From JBEKJU01 sp050011095 (GTDB lineage Bacteria; Desulfobacterota; Syntrophorhabdia; Syntrophorhabdales; WCHB1-27): 5,604 nt of DNA. Shown in pieces: positions 1-5,316 of the stretch. Numbering within the stretch: the first letter of the stretch is position 1; each line of letters begins with the position of its first letter. Location of the stretch: the NCBI GenBank assembly GCA_050011095.1, contig JBEKJU010000330.1:1-5604 (forward strand), written 5' to 3'. A program made the position numbers and the translations under genes. Under the pieces are notes generated by a model. The model did not search any database and was not told the origin of the DNA. It saw nothing but the letters and a program-made list of their open reading frames with translations.

Positions 1-30
1 ACCCATATACTTTACTTGTCAACGAATATT

Positions 31-59
31 TTGTCCTTTTCTCACACTGGGGCTACAAT
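31..59 (+). promoter_or_regulatory. Probable sigma70 promoter of glgC
   Basis: A -35 hexamer TTGTCC (31-36) and a -10 hexamer TACAAT (54-59) are separated by exactly 17 bp. They match the sigma70 consensus at 4 of 6 and 5 of 6 positions. Transcription would start near 66, giving a leader of about 50 nt before the glgC start at 115. A short overlapping ORF (ATG at 78, 17 codons, ending inside glgC) lies in this leader, but nothing further supports it. The call rests on sequence match and position only. Confidence 0.55.
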
Positions 60-114
60 GTAGAAGGACACGCTGATATGGGAGAGAGGGGAATGAAGCC
101 CGGAGGAGGACGAC

Positions 115-1416
115 ATGACTCCAGCTATTGACGTGCAAGGGGTAACTGCAGTGATTCTTGGAGGGGGGAAGGGTTCAAGACTCCTTCCTCTGACCCTGTA
201 CAGGGCCAAACCGGCGGTTGGCTTCGGGGGGAAATACCGTATCATCGATATCCCCCTATCGAACTGCATCAATTCGGGGATCAAGCGCATCTTCGTTCTC
301 ACGCAGTTCCTCTCGACAAGCCTTCACCGTCACATCATGCAGACGTACCAGTTCGATCAATTCACCGAGGGGTTCGTAGAAATCCTCGCGGCCCAGCAGA
401 CCCAGGCCGGGGAGGACTGGTTCCAGGGTCCTGCCGATGCCGTTCGCGCCACCCTCGACCACACCATGTACTATAGGTCTGACCAGATACTCATCCTGCC
501 CGGCGATCAACTCTACCGGATGAACTACGCCAACCTGGTCCGCTTTCATCGCGAAAGGCAGGCGGATATTACAATCTGCCTCCATCCCGTGGACCGGACA
601 GACGCCCGGAGGATGGGGCTTGCCGAAGCTTCTCCCTCCGGTCTTATATCGCGGTATGTGGAGAAGCCCCAGGATGTCGACATTATTGATTCGTTCCGCG
701 TCCCTCCATATCTCGGCTCGGCACCGGAAAACGATTTGCATGAAATGGTTCTCGCGTCCACCGGTATTTACGTTTTTGAGCCGAAAGTCCTCTCGGAGAC
801 CCTTGCCGAGAGTACCGTCACCGATTTTGGCGCCGGCATCTTTCAGTCAGCAATTCAAAAACTCAGGGTCGTTGCGTACCTGTTCCTTGACTACTGGCAG
901 GATATCGGAACAATCGAGGCCTTTTTCGATGCAAACATTGCCCTTGGCAGCCGACATTCTCCCTTCAGGTTGTATGCACACCACTGGCCGCTCTGTACCC
1001 GAAGCCGTTCCCTGCCGCCCAGCCATATTACGGCATCAACGATCAGGGACACCCTCGTTGCGGAAGGTGTCTTCATATCCGGCGCGAAGATCGAGGAATC
1101 GGTGATAGGACTCCGCAACGTGGTCCGTCAGGGCAGCAAACTCAAACAGGTAGTCATGCTGGGTACAGACTTCTATGAGGGGGAGCAGTTTCTTGCCGGA
1201 GAAACGACCGGGGGGGATGCGGCTCCTCCTCTTGGCGTAGGGAAAGGCTCGGTGATCGAACGCGCCATCATCGACAAGAACGTGCGGATCGGAGACAACG
1301 TCATCATCCGCGCAAAGCCCGAGGTGAGGGACTTCAAGGGGGACCTTTACTGGATACGCGACGGCATCACCGTTATCCCCAAAGGCACCGTCATCCCCTC
1401 CGGGACCGAGCTTTAG
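115..1416 (+). CDS. glgC: Glucose-1-phosphate adenylyltransferase (ADP-glucose pyrophosphorylase)
   Basis: This enzyme makes ADP-glucose from ATP and glucose 1-phosphate, the committed, allosterically controlled step of bacterial glycogen synthesis in the cytoplasm. The 433-residue length is normal for the family. The N-terminal nucleotidyltransferase domain shows the nucleotide loop LGGGKGSRLLPLT (15-27), RAKPAV (30-35), KYRIIDIPLSNCINSGI (40-56), the metal/catalytic segment LPGDQLYRMNY (128-138), the sugar-phosphate motif EKP (183-185) and YWQDIGTIEAFFDANI (260-275). The C-terminal part, from about 300, is the left-handed beta-helix with PPSHI, IEESVIGLRNVV, TDFYE and a final DGITVIPKGTVIPSGT. 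The overall pattern resembles the cyanobacterial/plant-like GlgC branch. Small departures are GS for GT in the nucleotide loop and DFGAGI where DFG is usually followed by a different stretch ending in Pro. ATG 115 is preceded by GGAGGAGGA (102-110). No other glg gene is in the window, and a terminator follows at 1603. Confidence 0.96.
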   Translation: MTPAIDVQGVTAVILGGGKGSRLLPLTLYRAKPAVGFGGKYRIIDIPLSNCINSGIKRIFVLTQFLSTSLHRHIMQTYQFDQFTEGFVEILAAQQTQAGEDWFQGPADAVRATLDHTMYYRSDQILILPGDQLYRMNYANLVRFHRERQADITICLHPVDRTDARRMGLAEASPSGLISRYVEKPQDVDIIDSFRVPPYLGSAPENDLHEMVLASTGIYVFEPKVLSETLAESTVTDFGAGIFQSAIQKLRVVAYLFLDYWQDIGTIEAFFDANIALGSRHSPFRLYAHHWPLCTRSRSLPPSHITASTIRDTLVAEGVFISGAKIEESVIGLRNVVRQGSKLKQVVMLGTDFYEGEQFLAGETTGGDAAPPLGVGKGSVIERAIIDKNVRIGDNVIIRAKPEVRDFKGDLYWIRDGITVIPKGTVIPSGTEL

Positions 1417-1433
1417 GGCTCGGAAGGAAATAA

Positions 1434-1595
1434 ATGAGTCAGATGGTGAAGGATTTTTGGCCGATCGGCGAGGCGCGGAAAGGCCAAATGTACTGGATGT
1501 ACATGACCTTTTCGCAACGAAGCGGGCGGACAAAAAGAAGCGGGCGGACAAAAAGACGAGCCAGATGGCCCATTTATTTTCTGACGAGCCCTTAG
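1434..1595 (+). CDS. Possible small basic protein (53 aa), unknown function
   Basis: This is a short ORF that I do not recognise. In its favour, the ATG lies 17 bp after the glgC stop and has a good Shine-Dalgarno GGAAGGA (1422-1428) five bases upstream. The TAG stop lies 7 bp before a strong intrinsic terminator, so the ORF fills the space between glgC and its terminator. The product starts MSQMVKDFWPIGEARKGQ, has an aromatic/Met stretch (QMYWMYMTF) and then a tandem SGRTKR-SGRTKR repeat followed by more basic residues and a hydrophobic tail. There is no signal peptide or known domain. Codon use cannot be judged at this length, and it may be untranslated 3' sequence of glgC. A competing 84-codon frame from 1457 has no good ribosome site and runs through the terminator, so I prefer this one. 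Confidence 0.33.
   Translation: MSQMVKDFWPIGEARKGQMYWMYMTFSQRSGRTKRSGRTKRRARWPIYFLTSP
1521..1556 (+). repeat. Exact 18-bp tandem duplication
   Basis: The unit AGCGGGCGGACAAAAAGA occurs twice head to tail (1521-1538 and 1539-1556) without a mismatch, and the preceding GA extends the match to 20 bp. The length is a multiple of three, so in the 53-codon frame it repeats SGRTKR without a frameshift. It looks like a recent slippage or unequal-crossover duplication. Confidence 0.9.
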
Positions 1596-1602
1596 CAGGC
1601 GC

Positions 1603-1652
1603 GGGGACGGCTGAGTATCCGTATCCCCCGGTTCAGCCGCTCCCCTTTTTTT
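1603..1652 (+). terminator. Intrinsic terminator after glgC
   Basis: The left arm GGGGACGGCTGA (1603-1614) pairs with TCAGCCG plus TCCCC (1633-1645), leaving one bulged C at 1640. This gives a 12-bp GC-rich stem with an 18-nt loop. Seven T residues follow immediately (1646-1652). This is a classic rho-independent terminator that ends the glgC transcript and isolates it from the promoter at 1708. Confidence 0.87.
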
Positions 1653-1707
1653 CCGGCCAATTCTCCATACTGCAAGCGGCGAAGAACAGCCGATGGAATT
1701 GTTGCCC

Positions 1708-1735
1708 TTGATTGTTCCTGGATCCGCACTATAAT
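1708..1735 (+). promoter_or_regulatory. Probable sigma70 promoter of the dynamin-like gene leader
   Basis: TTGATT (1708-1713) and a perfect TATAAT (1730-1735) are separated by 16 bp. Transcription would begin near 1742, leaving a leader of about 240 nt before the dynamin-like start at 1981. The position just after the glgC terminator fits an independent transcription unit. Confidence 0.65.
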
Positions 1736-1800
1736 TGCGGTAAGGAGGTGAAGCCGCGGTCCGCTCGTGCGGTATCTTCGGATGAAAGGAGGTGAGACAC

Positions 1801-1935
1801 ATGTTACAGAACTTATGTATTGTTGATATTATGGGTGCCAATAGGTATATTATTACCGGCGATGGGGTTCGCCGCAACCGTCCTCAAGGGGCTAATGACT
1901 CCTACCCTTACCATACCTTCGGCAGAGGGCGCTAA
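1801..1935 (+). CDS. Possible leader ORF (44 aa), or remnant of a small membrane protein
   Basis: ATG 1801 sits seven to eight bases after a near-perfect Shine-Dalgarno (AAAGGAGGTGA, 1785-1795), so ribosomes should start here. The frame runs 44 codons to TAA 1933, and the predicted product is polar and unlike anything I know. The +1 frame over the same bases, open from 1796, instead encodes a convincing hydrophobic helix (YVLLILWVPIGILLPAMG, roughly 1814-1867) followed by a polar tail. That frame has only TTG starts with no ribosome site of their own. Either the 44-codon peptide is a regulatory leader, or a one-base indel has separated a small membrane protein from its start codon. The sequence alone does not decide between these. 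Confidence 0.3.
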   Translation: MLQNLCIVDIMGANRYIITGDGVRRNRPQGANDSYPYHTFGRGR

Positions 1936-1947
1936 CCATGAAAAGCT

Positions 1948-1980
1948 GATGCTCCTGCGGGGGTTTTCAGGAGGAGCATC
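1948..1980 (+). promoter_or_regulatory. Hairpin covering the ribosome site of the dynamin-like gene
   Basis: GATGCTCCT (1948-1956) and AGGAGCATC (1972-1980) are perfect 9-bp inverted arms. The right arm ends directly before ATG 1981 and contains half of the AGGAGG Shine-Dalgarno (1969-1974). An alternative pairing of CCTG (1954-1957) with CAGG (1968-1971) would hide the other half. No T-run follows, so it is not a terminator. It most likely restricts ribosome access. Confidence 0.6.
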
Positions 1981-3666
1981 ATGGAGCAGAAAGCAAACAG
2001 ACCCCACACCGTTCAATCGACAGCCCAATTAATCGTCGGCAAGATCCGCGAGGCATCCGATCATTTTGATATTGTTTCTCTTCGCCGCCACATCGATGCC
2101 TGTCAGGGTCTCTTCGTCCAGGAGCAGCTAATTGATGTCGCGATCCTAGGGCAGTTCAAGGCAGGGAAGAGCTCGTTCATCAACAGCCTGATCGGGCAAG
2201 ACATCTTGCCGGTCGGCGTCATCCCGGTAACCACGGTCATTACCCGACTCCACTACGAAGAAAAATCCGGTGCCATGGTAACCCGTTTCGATGGAGGCAG
2301 GGTCGACGTGCCTGTCGATGAGGTCGAGCAGTTTATATCTGAAGAGAAGAACCCGGCGAACGAGAAGAACGTGGAGGTCGTGGACATAGCGTTGCCCGTC
2401 CTCGCCCGCTACCCGGGACTGCGCCTCGTCGATACGCCGGGCCTGGGGAGCGTCTTCAAGTACAACACCGAGACCTCCCAGGAGTGGCTGCCGCAAGTGG
2501 GAGCGGCAATCGTGGCGGTCAGCGCCGATCGTCCTCTTTCGGATAACGACCTCAACCTTCTTAGCGAACTTGCCCGGTATACACCGAAGATCATCCTTCT
2601 TTTGACAAAGGTCGACCTTCTTTCGCATGACCAGCAGAAAGAGGTGATCGGGTTTTTTAAAAATACCCTGCAGCGCGAAATCAATCGGGATCTTCCCGTC
2701 TATCCTTATTCAACACGGGTAAGCACCGACCTGCTGAAGGGCCGCATCGAGGGTCTTCTGCTCGATCTTTCCAGGAACCGGGGTGCTGAATCCATCAACA
2801 TCCTTCGACACAAGGTCGGTTCTCTCGCACAAAGTTCTCTCGCGTACCTGGAAATCGCCCTTAAGACATCGGAAAGGGCCGACGAGGACCGCGAAAACCT
2901 GAAAACCCTCATTCTCACGGAAAGGCTTAATTACGACCTTATCCGTTCAGAACTGTTCGTCATTGCCAGGGAGAATATGCTCCAGACCAGGGCGCTGATA
3001 GCCGCCCGGCTCGAGATAAGGAGGATCGACTTTACCAAAAGGCTTATGGAAAGGCTGACCGAGGAGATGCCTACCTGGAAGGGCAGTCTCTGGCGCTTGA
3101 CGCGGAAATATGAAGAGTGGCTCGAAGAAAATCTGACAAGGGAACTGGGTGAGCTTTCGCGCAAAGAGCATCGCCATTTCTTCGGCACCCTCAACAAGAC
3201 CTACATGTCCGTCTCCCGCTCTCTCGATCTCTTCCGGAATCTTCTCGACAAGAATATCGAGACCGTTCTCGGAGTGAAGCTTACGCCTGCGGAGTGGGAC
3301 ACCAGTGTCCCGGAGCCGACTCATCCGGACGTGGCCTTCGCCAAGGTCTTCGATTTCCATTTCGATCTTCTCTGGTTTCTTATCCCCATGTTCATTTTCA
3401 GAGGCGTCTTCGAGAAACAATTCCTGAAAAAGGTTCCCGGAATCGCCCAGATGCACCTCTCCCGTCTGGCCTATCAGTGGGAAGTCCGGATCAACAAGGC
3501 CATCGAGGAGATTCGGGATCAGGCCCTGAAGTACGTGCGGGATGAGCTTGCGACTATCGACGCCCTCCTTTCCCGGACGGCGGGACAGAGCGGGGATATC
3601 CGAAAGACGATCAATGAAGTGCGGGGCGGGCTTCAAGACCTGACGGGAAGCACGGGCGCAAGATAA
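1981..3666 (+). CDS. Dynamin-like GTPase (bacterial dynamin family)
   Basis: This is a large GTPase expected to bind membranes and couple GTP hydrolysis to their remodelling, repair or fusion. The 561-residue product has the GTPase signatures in order: G1 P-loop GQFKAGKSS (57-65), G2 threonines in PVTTVITRL (82-90), G3 DTPG (151-154) and G4 TKVD (209-212). The GQFKAGKSSFINSL wording is typical of the dynamin_N family rather than Era or EngA GTPases. From about 265 onward the sequence is helical and rich in Glu, Lys and Arg, as expected of the stalk. A hydrophobic segment FDLLWFLIPMFIF (461-473), followed by basic residues, is the likely membrane paddle or insertion. Amphipathic helices continue to the C-terminus. 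ATG 1981 has AGGAGG six bases upstream. Bacterial dynamins often come as neighbouring pairs, and here only one is visible. The cellular role is unknown. Confidence 0.88.
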   Translation: MEQKANRPHTVQSTAQLIVGKIREASDHFDIVSLRRHIDACQGLFVQEQLIDVAILGQFKAGKSSFINSLIGQDILPVGVIPVTTVITRLHYEEKSGAMVTRFDGGRVDVPVDEVEQFISEEKNPANEKNVEVVDIALPVLARYPGLRLVDTPGLGSVFKYNTETSQEWLPQVGAAIVAVSADRPLSDNDLNLLSELARYTPKIILLLTKVDLLSHDQQKEVIGFFKNTLQREINRDLPVYPYSTRVSTDLLKGRIEGLLLDLSRNRGAESINILRHKVGSLAQSSLAYLEIALKTSERADEDRENLKTLILTERLNYDLIRSELFVIARENMLQTRALIAARLEIRRIDFTKRLMERLTEEMPTWKGSLWRLTRKYEEWLEENLTRELGELSRKEHRHFFGTLNKTYMSVSRSLDLFRNLLDKNIETVLGVKLTPAEWDTSVPEPTHPDVAFAKVFDFHFDLLWFLIPMFIFRGVFEKQFLKKVPGIAQMHLSRLAYQWEVRINKAIEEIRDQALKYVRDELATIDALLSRTAGQSGDIRKTINEVRGGLQDLTGSTGAR

Positions 3667-3675
3667 CGGCTGTGC

Positions 3676-3700
3676 CGCAGGGATGTCAGAAGTCCCTGTG
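3676..3700. terminator. Weak hairpin between convergent genes
   Basis: CGCAGGGA (3676-3683) pairs with TCCCTGTG (3693-3700), with one G-T pair and a 9-nt loop. It lies between the dynamin-like stop (3666) and the stop of the convergent phosphatase gene (3686), and overlaps the last codons of the latter. No proper T-run follows on either strand, so terminator function is doubtful. Confidence 0.3.
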
Positions 3701-4318
3701 TTGCTTGCCCAAAAGTTCTTCTTTCAGGTGGCATGTCTCGTTGCTGAAAACCAGGGTGAACTGACTATCTCTTCGCTCCAGAAGGGTGATTGACCCCGGA
3801 TCGAATTTCATATCCCAGAAGTGTTCATCTCCTATCCTCAAGAAGTACAGCACCATCAGCTTACAGATGACCCTGTGGGTGACCACGGCGATTGCACCTT
3901 CTTCGCCGGAAGCGAGCTTCGCGAATCCGCCCGATATCCGCTCCCTGACCATCGCGAGGCTCTCTCCGCCCTCTATCCGTAACTTTTCCGGGGATTTTTT
4001 CCATAGTGTAAGATCAGAGGGGTAGCGTTCTTCCACCTCCCGAAGCGGCAGGCCTTCCCATATCCCGAAATTGATATCCGTGAACTCCTCCATTTTCTCG
4101 ATGGGCACGCCTGTAGTTCCGCTGATCGCTTCAGCGGTCTGCGTGGCCCTTGTTAGCGGGCTTGACACGATCCGGCTGACGGGCCTACCGGAGAAATAAG
4201 CCCCCGCGCCCTCTGCCTGTTTCTTTCCCGCCTCGTTGAGGGGAATATCCTTCCTTCCCCGGAATACCTCCTCCTTGTTCCATTGGGTTTCCCCATGCCG
4301 AACGATGTAGACATCCAT
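3686..4318 (-). CDS. Histidine phosphatase family protein (phosphoglycerate mutase-like)
   Basis: This is a cytoplasmic branch-1 histidine phosphatase of 210 residues. The N-terminal YIVRHGETQWN (4-14) carries the RHG signature with the catalytic His8, which is phosphorylated in the reaction cycle. SSPLTRATQTAE (52-63) supplies the second phosphate-binding Arg57. FGIWEGL (84-90) gives the acidic residue Glu88 usual in the phosphatase subgroup. VVTHRV (145-150) supplies the second core His148, followed by Arg where many relatives have Gly. The ORF also extends upstream to a TTG at 4330, but I chose ATG 4318. It has GGAGGG five bases upstream and puts the RHG motif at the normal distance from the start. 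The substrate cannot be told: alpha-ribazole phosphatase, broad phosphatase or sugar-phosphate phosphatase are all possible, and no cobalamin or glycolytic neighbours help. It converges on the dynamin-like gene. Confidence 0.9.
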   Translation of the reverse strand: MDVYIVRHGETQWNKEEVFRGRKDIPLNEAGKKQAEGAGAYFSGRPVSRIVSSPLTRATQTAEAISGTTGVPIEKMEEFTDINFGIWEGLPLREVEERYPSDLTLWKKSPEKLRIEGGESLAMVRERISGGFAKLASGEEGAIAVVTHRVICKLMVLYFLRIGDEHFWDMKFDPGSITLLERRDSQFTLVFSNETCHLKEELLGKQHRDF

Positions 4319-4474
4319 TGTGCCCTCCAAGGAGTAACTTCGAAAGGGTTATAATCGATCACCGGCGAATCTCGTAACACTTTGCCTTCTTCCGTTTACG
4401 TTCTTCGCGGTCATTTCGTCATCTGCCGTTTTGGAAGGAGAGACGCGGCGATGTAAGATAACTCAAACAACGGC

Positions 4475-4675
4475 TCATGAAATGGCCTTGTTGAGCAGTG
4501 TGAAGCCGGCTGCCGCAAAAAAGATGAAGACAGCGGGGGGGGCGGCTTCGAAGGCCAGCGTGAAAATCCTTTTCCGGTCCGAAAAATGACGCAACTACTC
4601 TCCGTGGAATATGGGAAATGAAGCGACCGCCGCGATGAAACCCGAGGGCAGGGCAAACAGAAGACCTTTAGTCAC
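4475..4675 (-). pseudogene. Second small two-helix membrane protein, interrupted by an amber codon
   Basis: A GTG start (4675) overlaps the TGA stop of the preceding gene by four bases and has GGAGG (4679-4683) just upstream, an arrangement typical of translational coupling. The frame reads 26 codons (VTKGLLFALPSGFIAAVASF and six more) to TAG at 4595-4597, then continues open for 39 codons to TGA 4475. The second part includes RKRIFTL and the hydrophobic stretch PAVFIFFAAAGFTLL. With the TAG read through, the product would be 66 residues with two hydrophobic helices, matching the 67-residue upstream neighbour in length, helix layout and an SG-x-IAA core. The TAG falls exactly where the neighbour has Tyr27 (TAC), so a single C-to-G change explains it. 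Restart at the TTG directly after the stop (4594) or amber read-through are alternatives. A run of eight C (4535-4542) lies in the second half. Confidence 0.5.
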
Positions 4676-4875
4676 AGGCCTCCGCCAAAAAATAAGCCGG
4701 CCACGAATACCATGAAGCCGAAGACGACGAACGCCGTGAGGGCAACCTGGAGTGTCATTCTTAAGGCTTTCGTCTTATTACCTGATTGACCGACGTACCC
4801 CGGGTAGAGTATGAGAGAGAAGGTCTCGGCCGCAATGAGTCCCGATAGCAGCGAACGGATGAGATTTTCAACCAT
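4672..4875 (-). CDS. Small two-helix membrane protein (67 aa), unknown family
   Basis: The 67-residue product has two hydrophobic segments, roughly 4-24 (LIRSLLSGLIAAETFSLILY) and 41-63 (with VVFGFMVFVAGLFF), joined by a short polar loop with GQSGNKTKALR. It is probably an inner-membrane hairpin with the basic loop in the cytoplasm. No catalytic motif is visible and I do not recognise the family. The frame is open up to ATG 4941, which would give 89 residues, but I chose ATG 4875. From there it aligns without gaps to the start of the following related frame, sharing SG-x-IAA at positions 11-16. The extra upstream residues are also encoded by a short tandem repeat and promoter sequence. No clear Shine-Dalgarno precedes ATG 4875, and the promoter -10 box lies only nine bases upstream, so translation may be leaderless. 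The stop overlaps the next start (GTGA). Confidence 0.55.
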   Translation of the reverse strand: MVENLIRSLLSGLIAAETFSLILYPGYVGQSGNKTKALRMTLQVALTAFVVFGFMVFVAGLFFGGGL

Positions 4876-4884
4876 TCTAATGCC

Positions 4885-4913
4885 ATTATAGGGCACTACC
4901 ATGAGTGTTGCAA
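4885..4913 (-). promoter_or_regulatory. Sigma70-type promoter of the small membrane-protein pair
   Basis: On the minus strand, TTGCAA (4913-4908) and a perfect TATAAT (4890-4885) are separated by exactly 17 bp. Transcription would start at about 4878, only a few bases before ATG 4875, so the mRNA would be leaderless or nearly so. If the longer 89-residue start were used, this promoter would lie inside the gene, which is another reason to prefer the short form. Confidence 0.5.
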
Positions 4914-4914
4914 C

Positions 4915-4936
4915 CATTATTACGGCATTATTACGG
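4915..4936. repeat. Tandem 11-bp repeat beside the promoter
   Basis: CATTATTACGG occurs twice head to tail (4915-4925 and 4926-4936), directly upstream of the minus-strand -35 box (4908-4913). An 11-bp period equals about one helical turn, which suits two regulator subunits on one DNA face. The inner copy also forms part of the inverted repeat that ends at 5285. Confidence 0.7.
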
Positions 4937-5285
4937 CGCATAGGGTGAAAGGAACAAACCGTGCGCGGTATACAGGGTCTGAAAGTTACGGGCTATGGAG
5001 AAAAAGTGCAGGTGCTCAACCCATGAACGGTTCCTTCCACGCGGAGCTGAAGCAAGATCGCGAACGGCGGCACCTTTGCTCGCCATGAAAAGCCGGTCTT
5101 TTCGTATATATTTTTGCTATAAAAATTCTTTATAGGCCAAAACCCTTGTCTTGTAAGGCGATCCGTTTTTCCGACAAGTGCGAAGAATGTGAACACCCCA
5201 CGAAACGGCCCCGGCAGGCGTTTTGTCTCCCGGAACACCCATTCCCTTATCACCGCCTAAATCTCCCTTCCGACATAATAATGCC
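4924..5285. other. Gene-poor gap with inverted ends, possible MITE-like insertion
   Basis: Nothing in this roughly 360-bp stretch is a convincing gene. Its ends are inverted copies of each other. GGCATTATTA (4924-4933) and TAATAATGCC (5276-5285) match at 10 of 10 bases, and extending inward gives about 16 matches in 22. Inside are a palindrome GAAAAG-ccggt-CTTTTC (5087-5103), an AT-rich palindrome CTATAAA-aattc-TTTATAG (5117-5135) and an imperfect hairpin (5200-5226). Minus-strand ORFs of 51 codons (ATG 5086 to TAA 4931) and 86 codons (GTG 5253 to 4993) exist. The first has no ribosome site, the second only a weak one, and neither resembles a known protein. I see no clear target-site duplication, so the mobile-element reading is tentative. 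Otherwise it is the intergenic region between divergent units. Confidence 0.3.
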
Positions 5286-5316
5286 TAACTATGCGGAATA
5301 AATATTGTTGCATATG

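Larger units (their letters stand above)
1742..1980 (+). promoter_or_regulatory. Long 5' leader with duplicated Shine-Dalgarno sequence
   Basis: This leader lies between the promoter and the dynamin-like gene. AAGGAGGTGA occurs twice (1742-1751 and 1786-1795), and both copies are nearly perfect anti-16S sequences. The first has no start codon at a usable distance. It is followed by a small GC hairpin (CCGC-TCGT-GCGG, 1761-1772). The second serves ATG 1801. A 14-codon ORF from ATG 1782 overlaps that start. The leader ends in a hairpin touching the gene start. I recognise no riboswitch class. The arrangement would suit translational coupling or attenuation, which is an inference. Confidence 0.45.

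Noticed and set aside
256..741. 161-codon minus-strand ORF inside glgC
   Set aside because: It is the antisense shadow of a well-supported gene, with no ribosome site and no protein-like pattern.
620..1105. 161-codon plus-strand ORF in another frame of glgC
   Set aside because: It is rich in Ser, Arg and Pro as expected of an out-of-frame reading, and lies wholly inside glgC.
1413..1877. 154-codon minus-strand ORF across the glgC 3' region and the next promoter
   Set aside because: It reads through the terminator and promoter in antisense, contains the 18-bp repeat as a Pro/Cys-rich repeat and resembles no known protein.
2947..3636. 229-codon minus-strand ORF inside the dynamin-like gene
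   Set aside because: It is a long antisense shadow caused by codon bias. The plus-strand frame carries all GTPase motifs.
4350..4355. TATAAT on the plus strand upstream of the phosphatase gene
   Set aside because: There is no -35 box at a suitable distance and no plus-strand gene follows.
4435..4456. Shine-Dalgarno-like GGAAGGAG followed by ATG-TAA on the plus strand
   Set aside because: The start is followed at once by a stop, so it encodes nothing, and no plus-strand transcript is evident.
4411..4656. 81-codon minus-strand ORF overlapping the interrupted membrane protein
   Set aside because: It is Ser/Pro-rich with no helix or domain pattern, whereas the overlapping frame aligns with the neighbouring membrane protein.
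4970..5110. Possible riboswitch (for example cyclic-di-GMP type) in the gap
   Set aside because: I looked on both strands for conserved cores of common classes and found none. Position relative to the genes is also unsuitable.
4993..5253. 86-codon minus-strand ORF with GTG start in the gap
   Set aside because: It has only a weak, distant AGGGAGA upstream, mixed composition and no recognisable motif. It is kept only as a remark in the gap entry.
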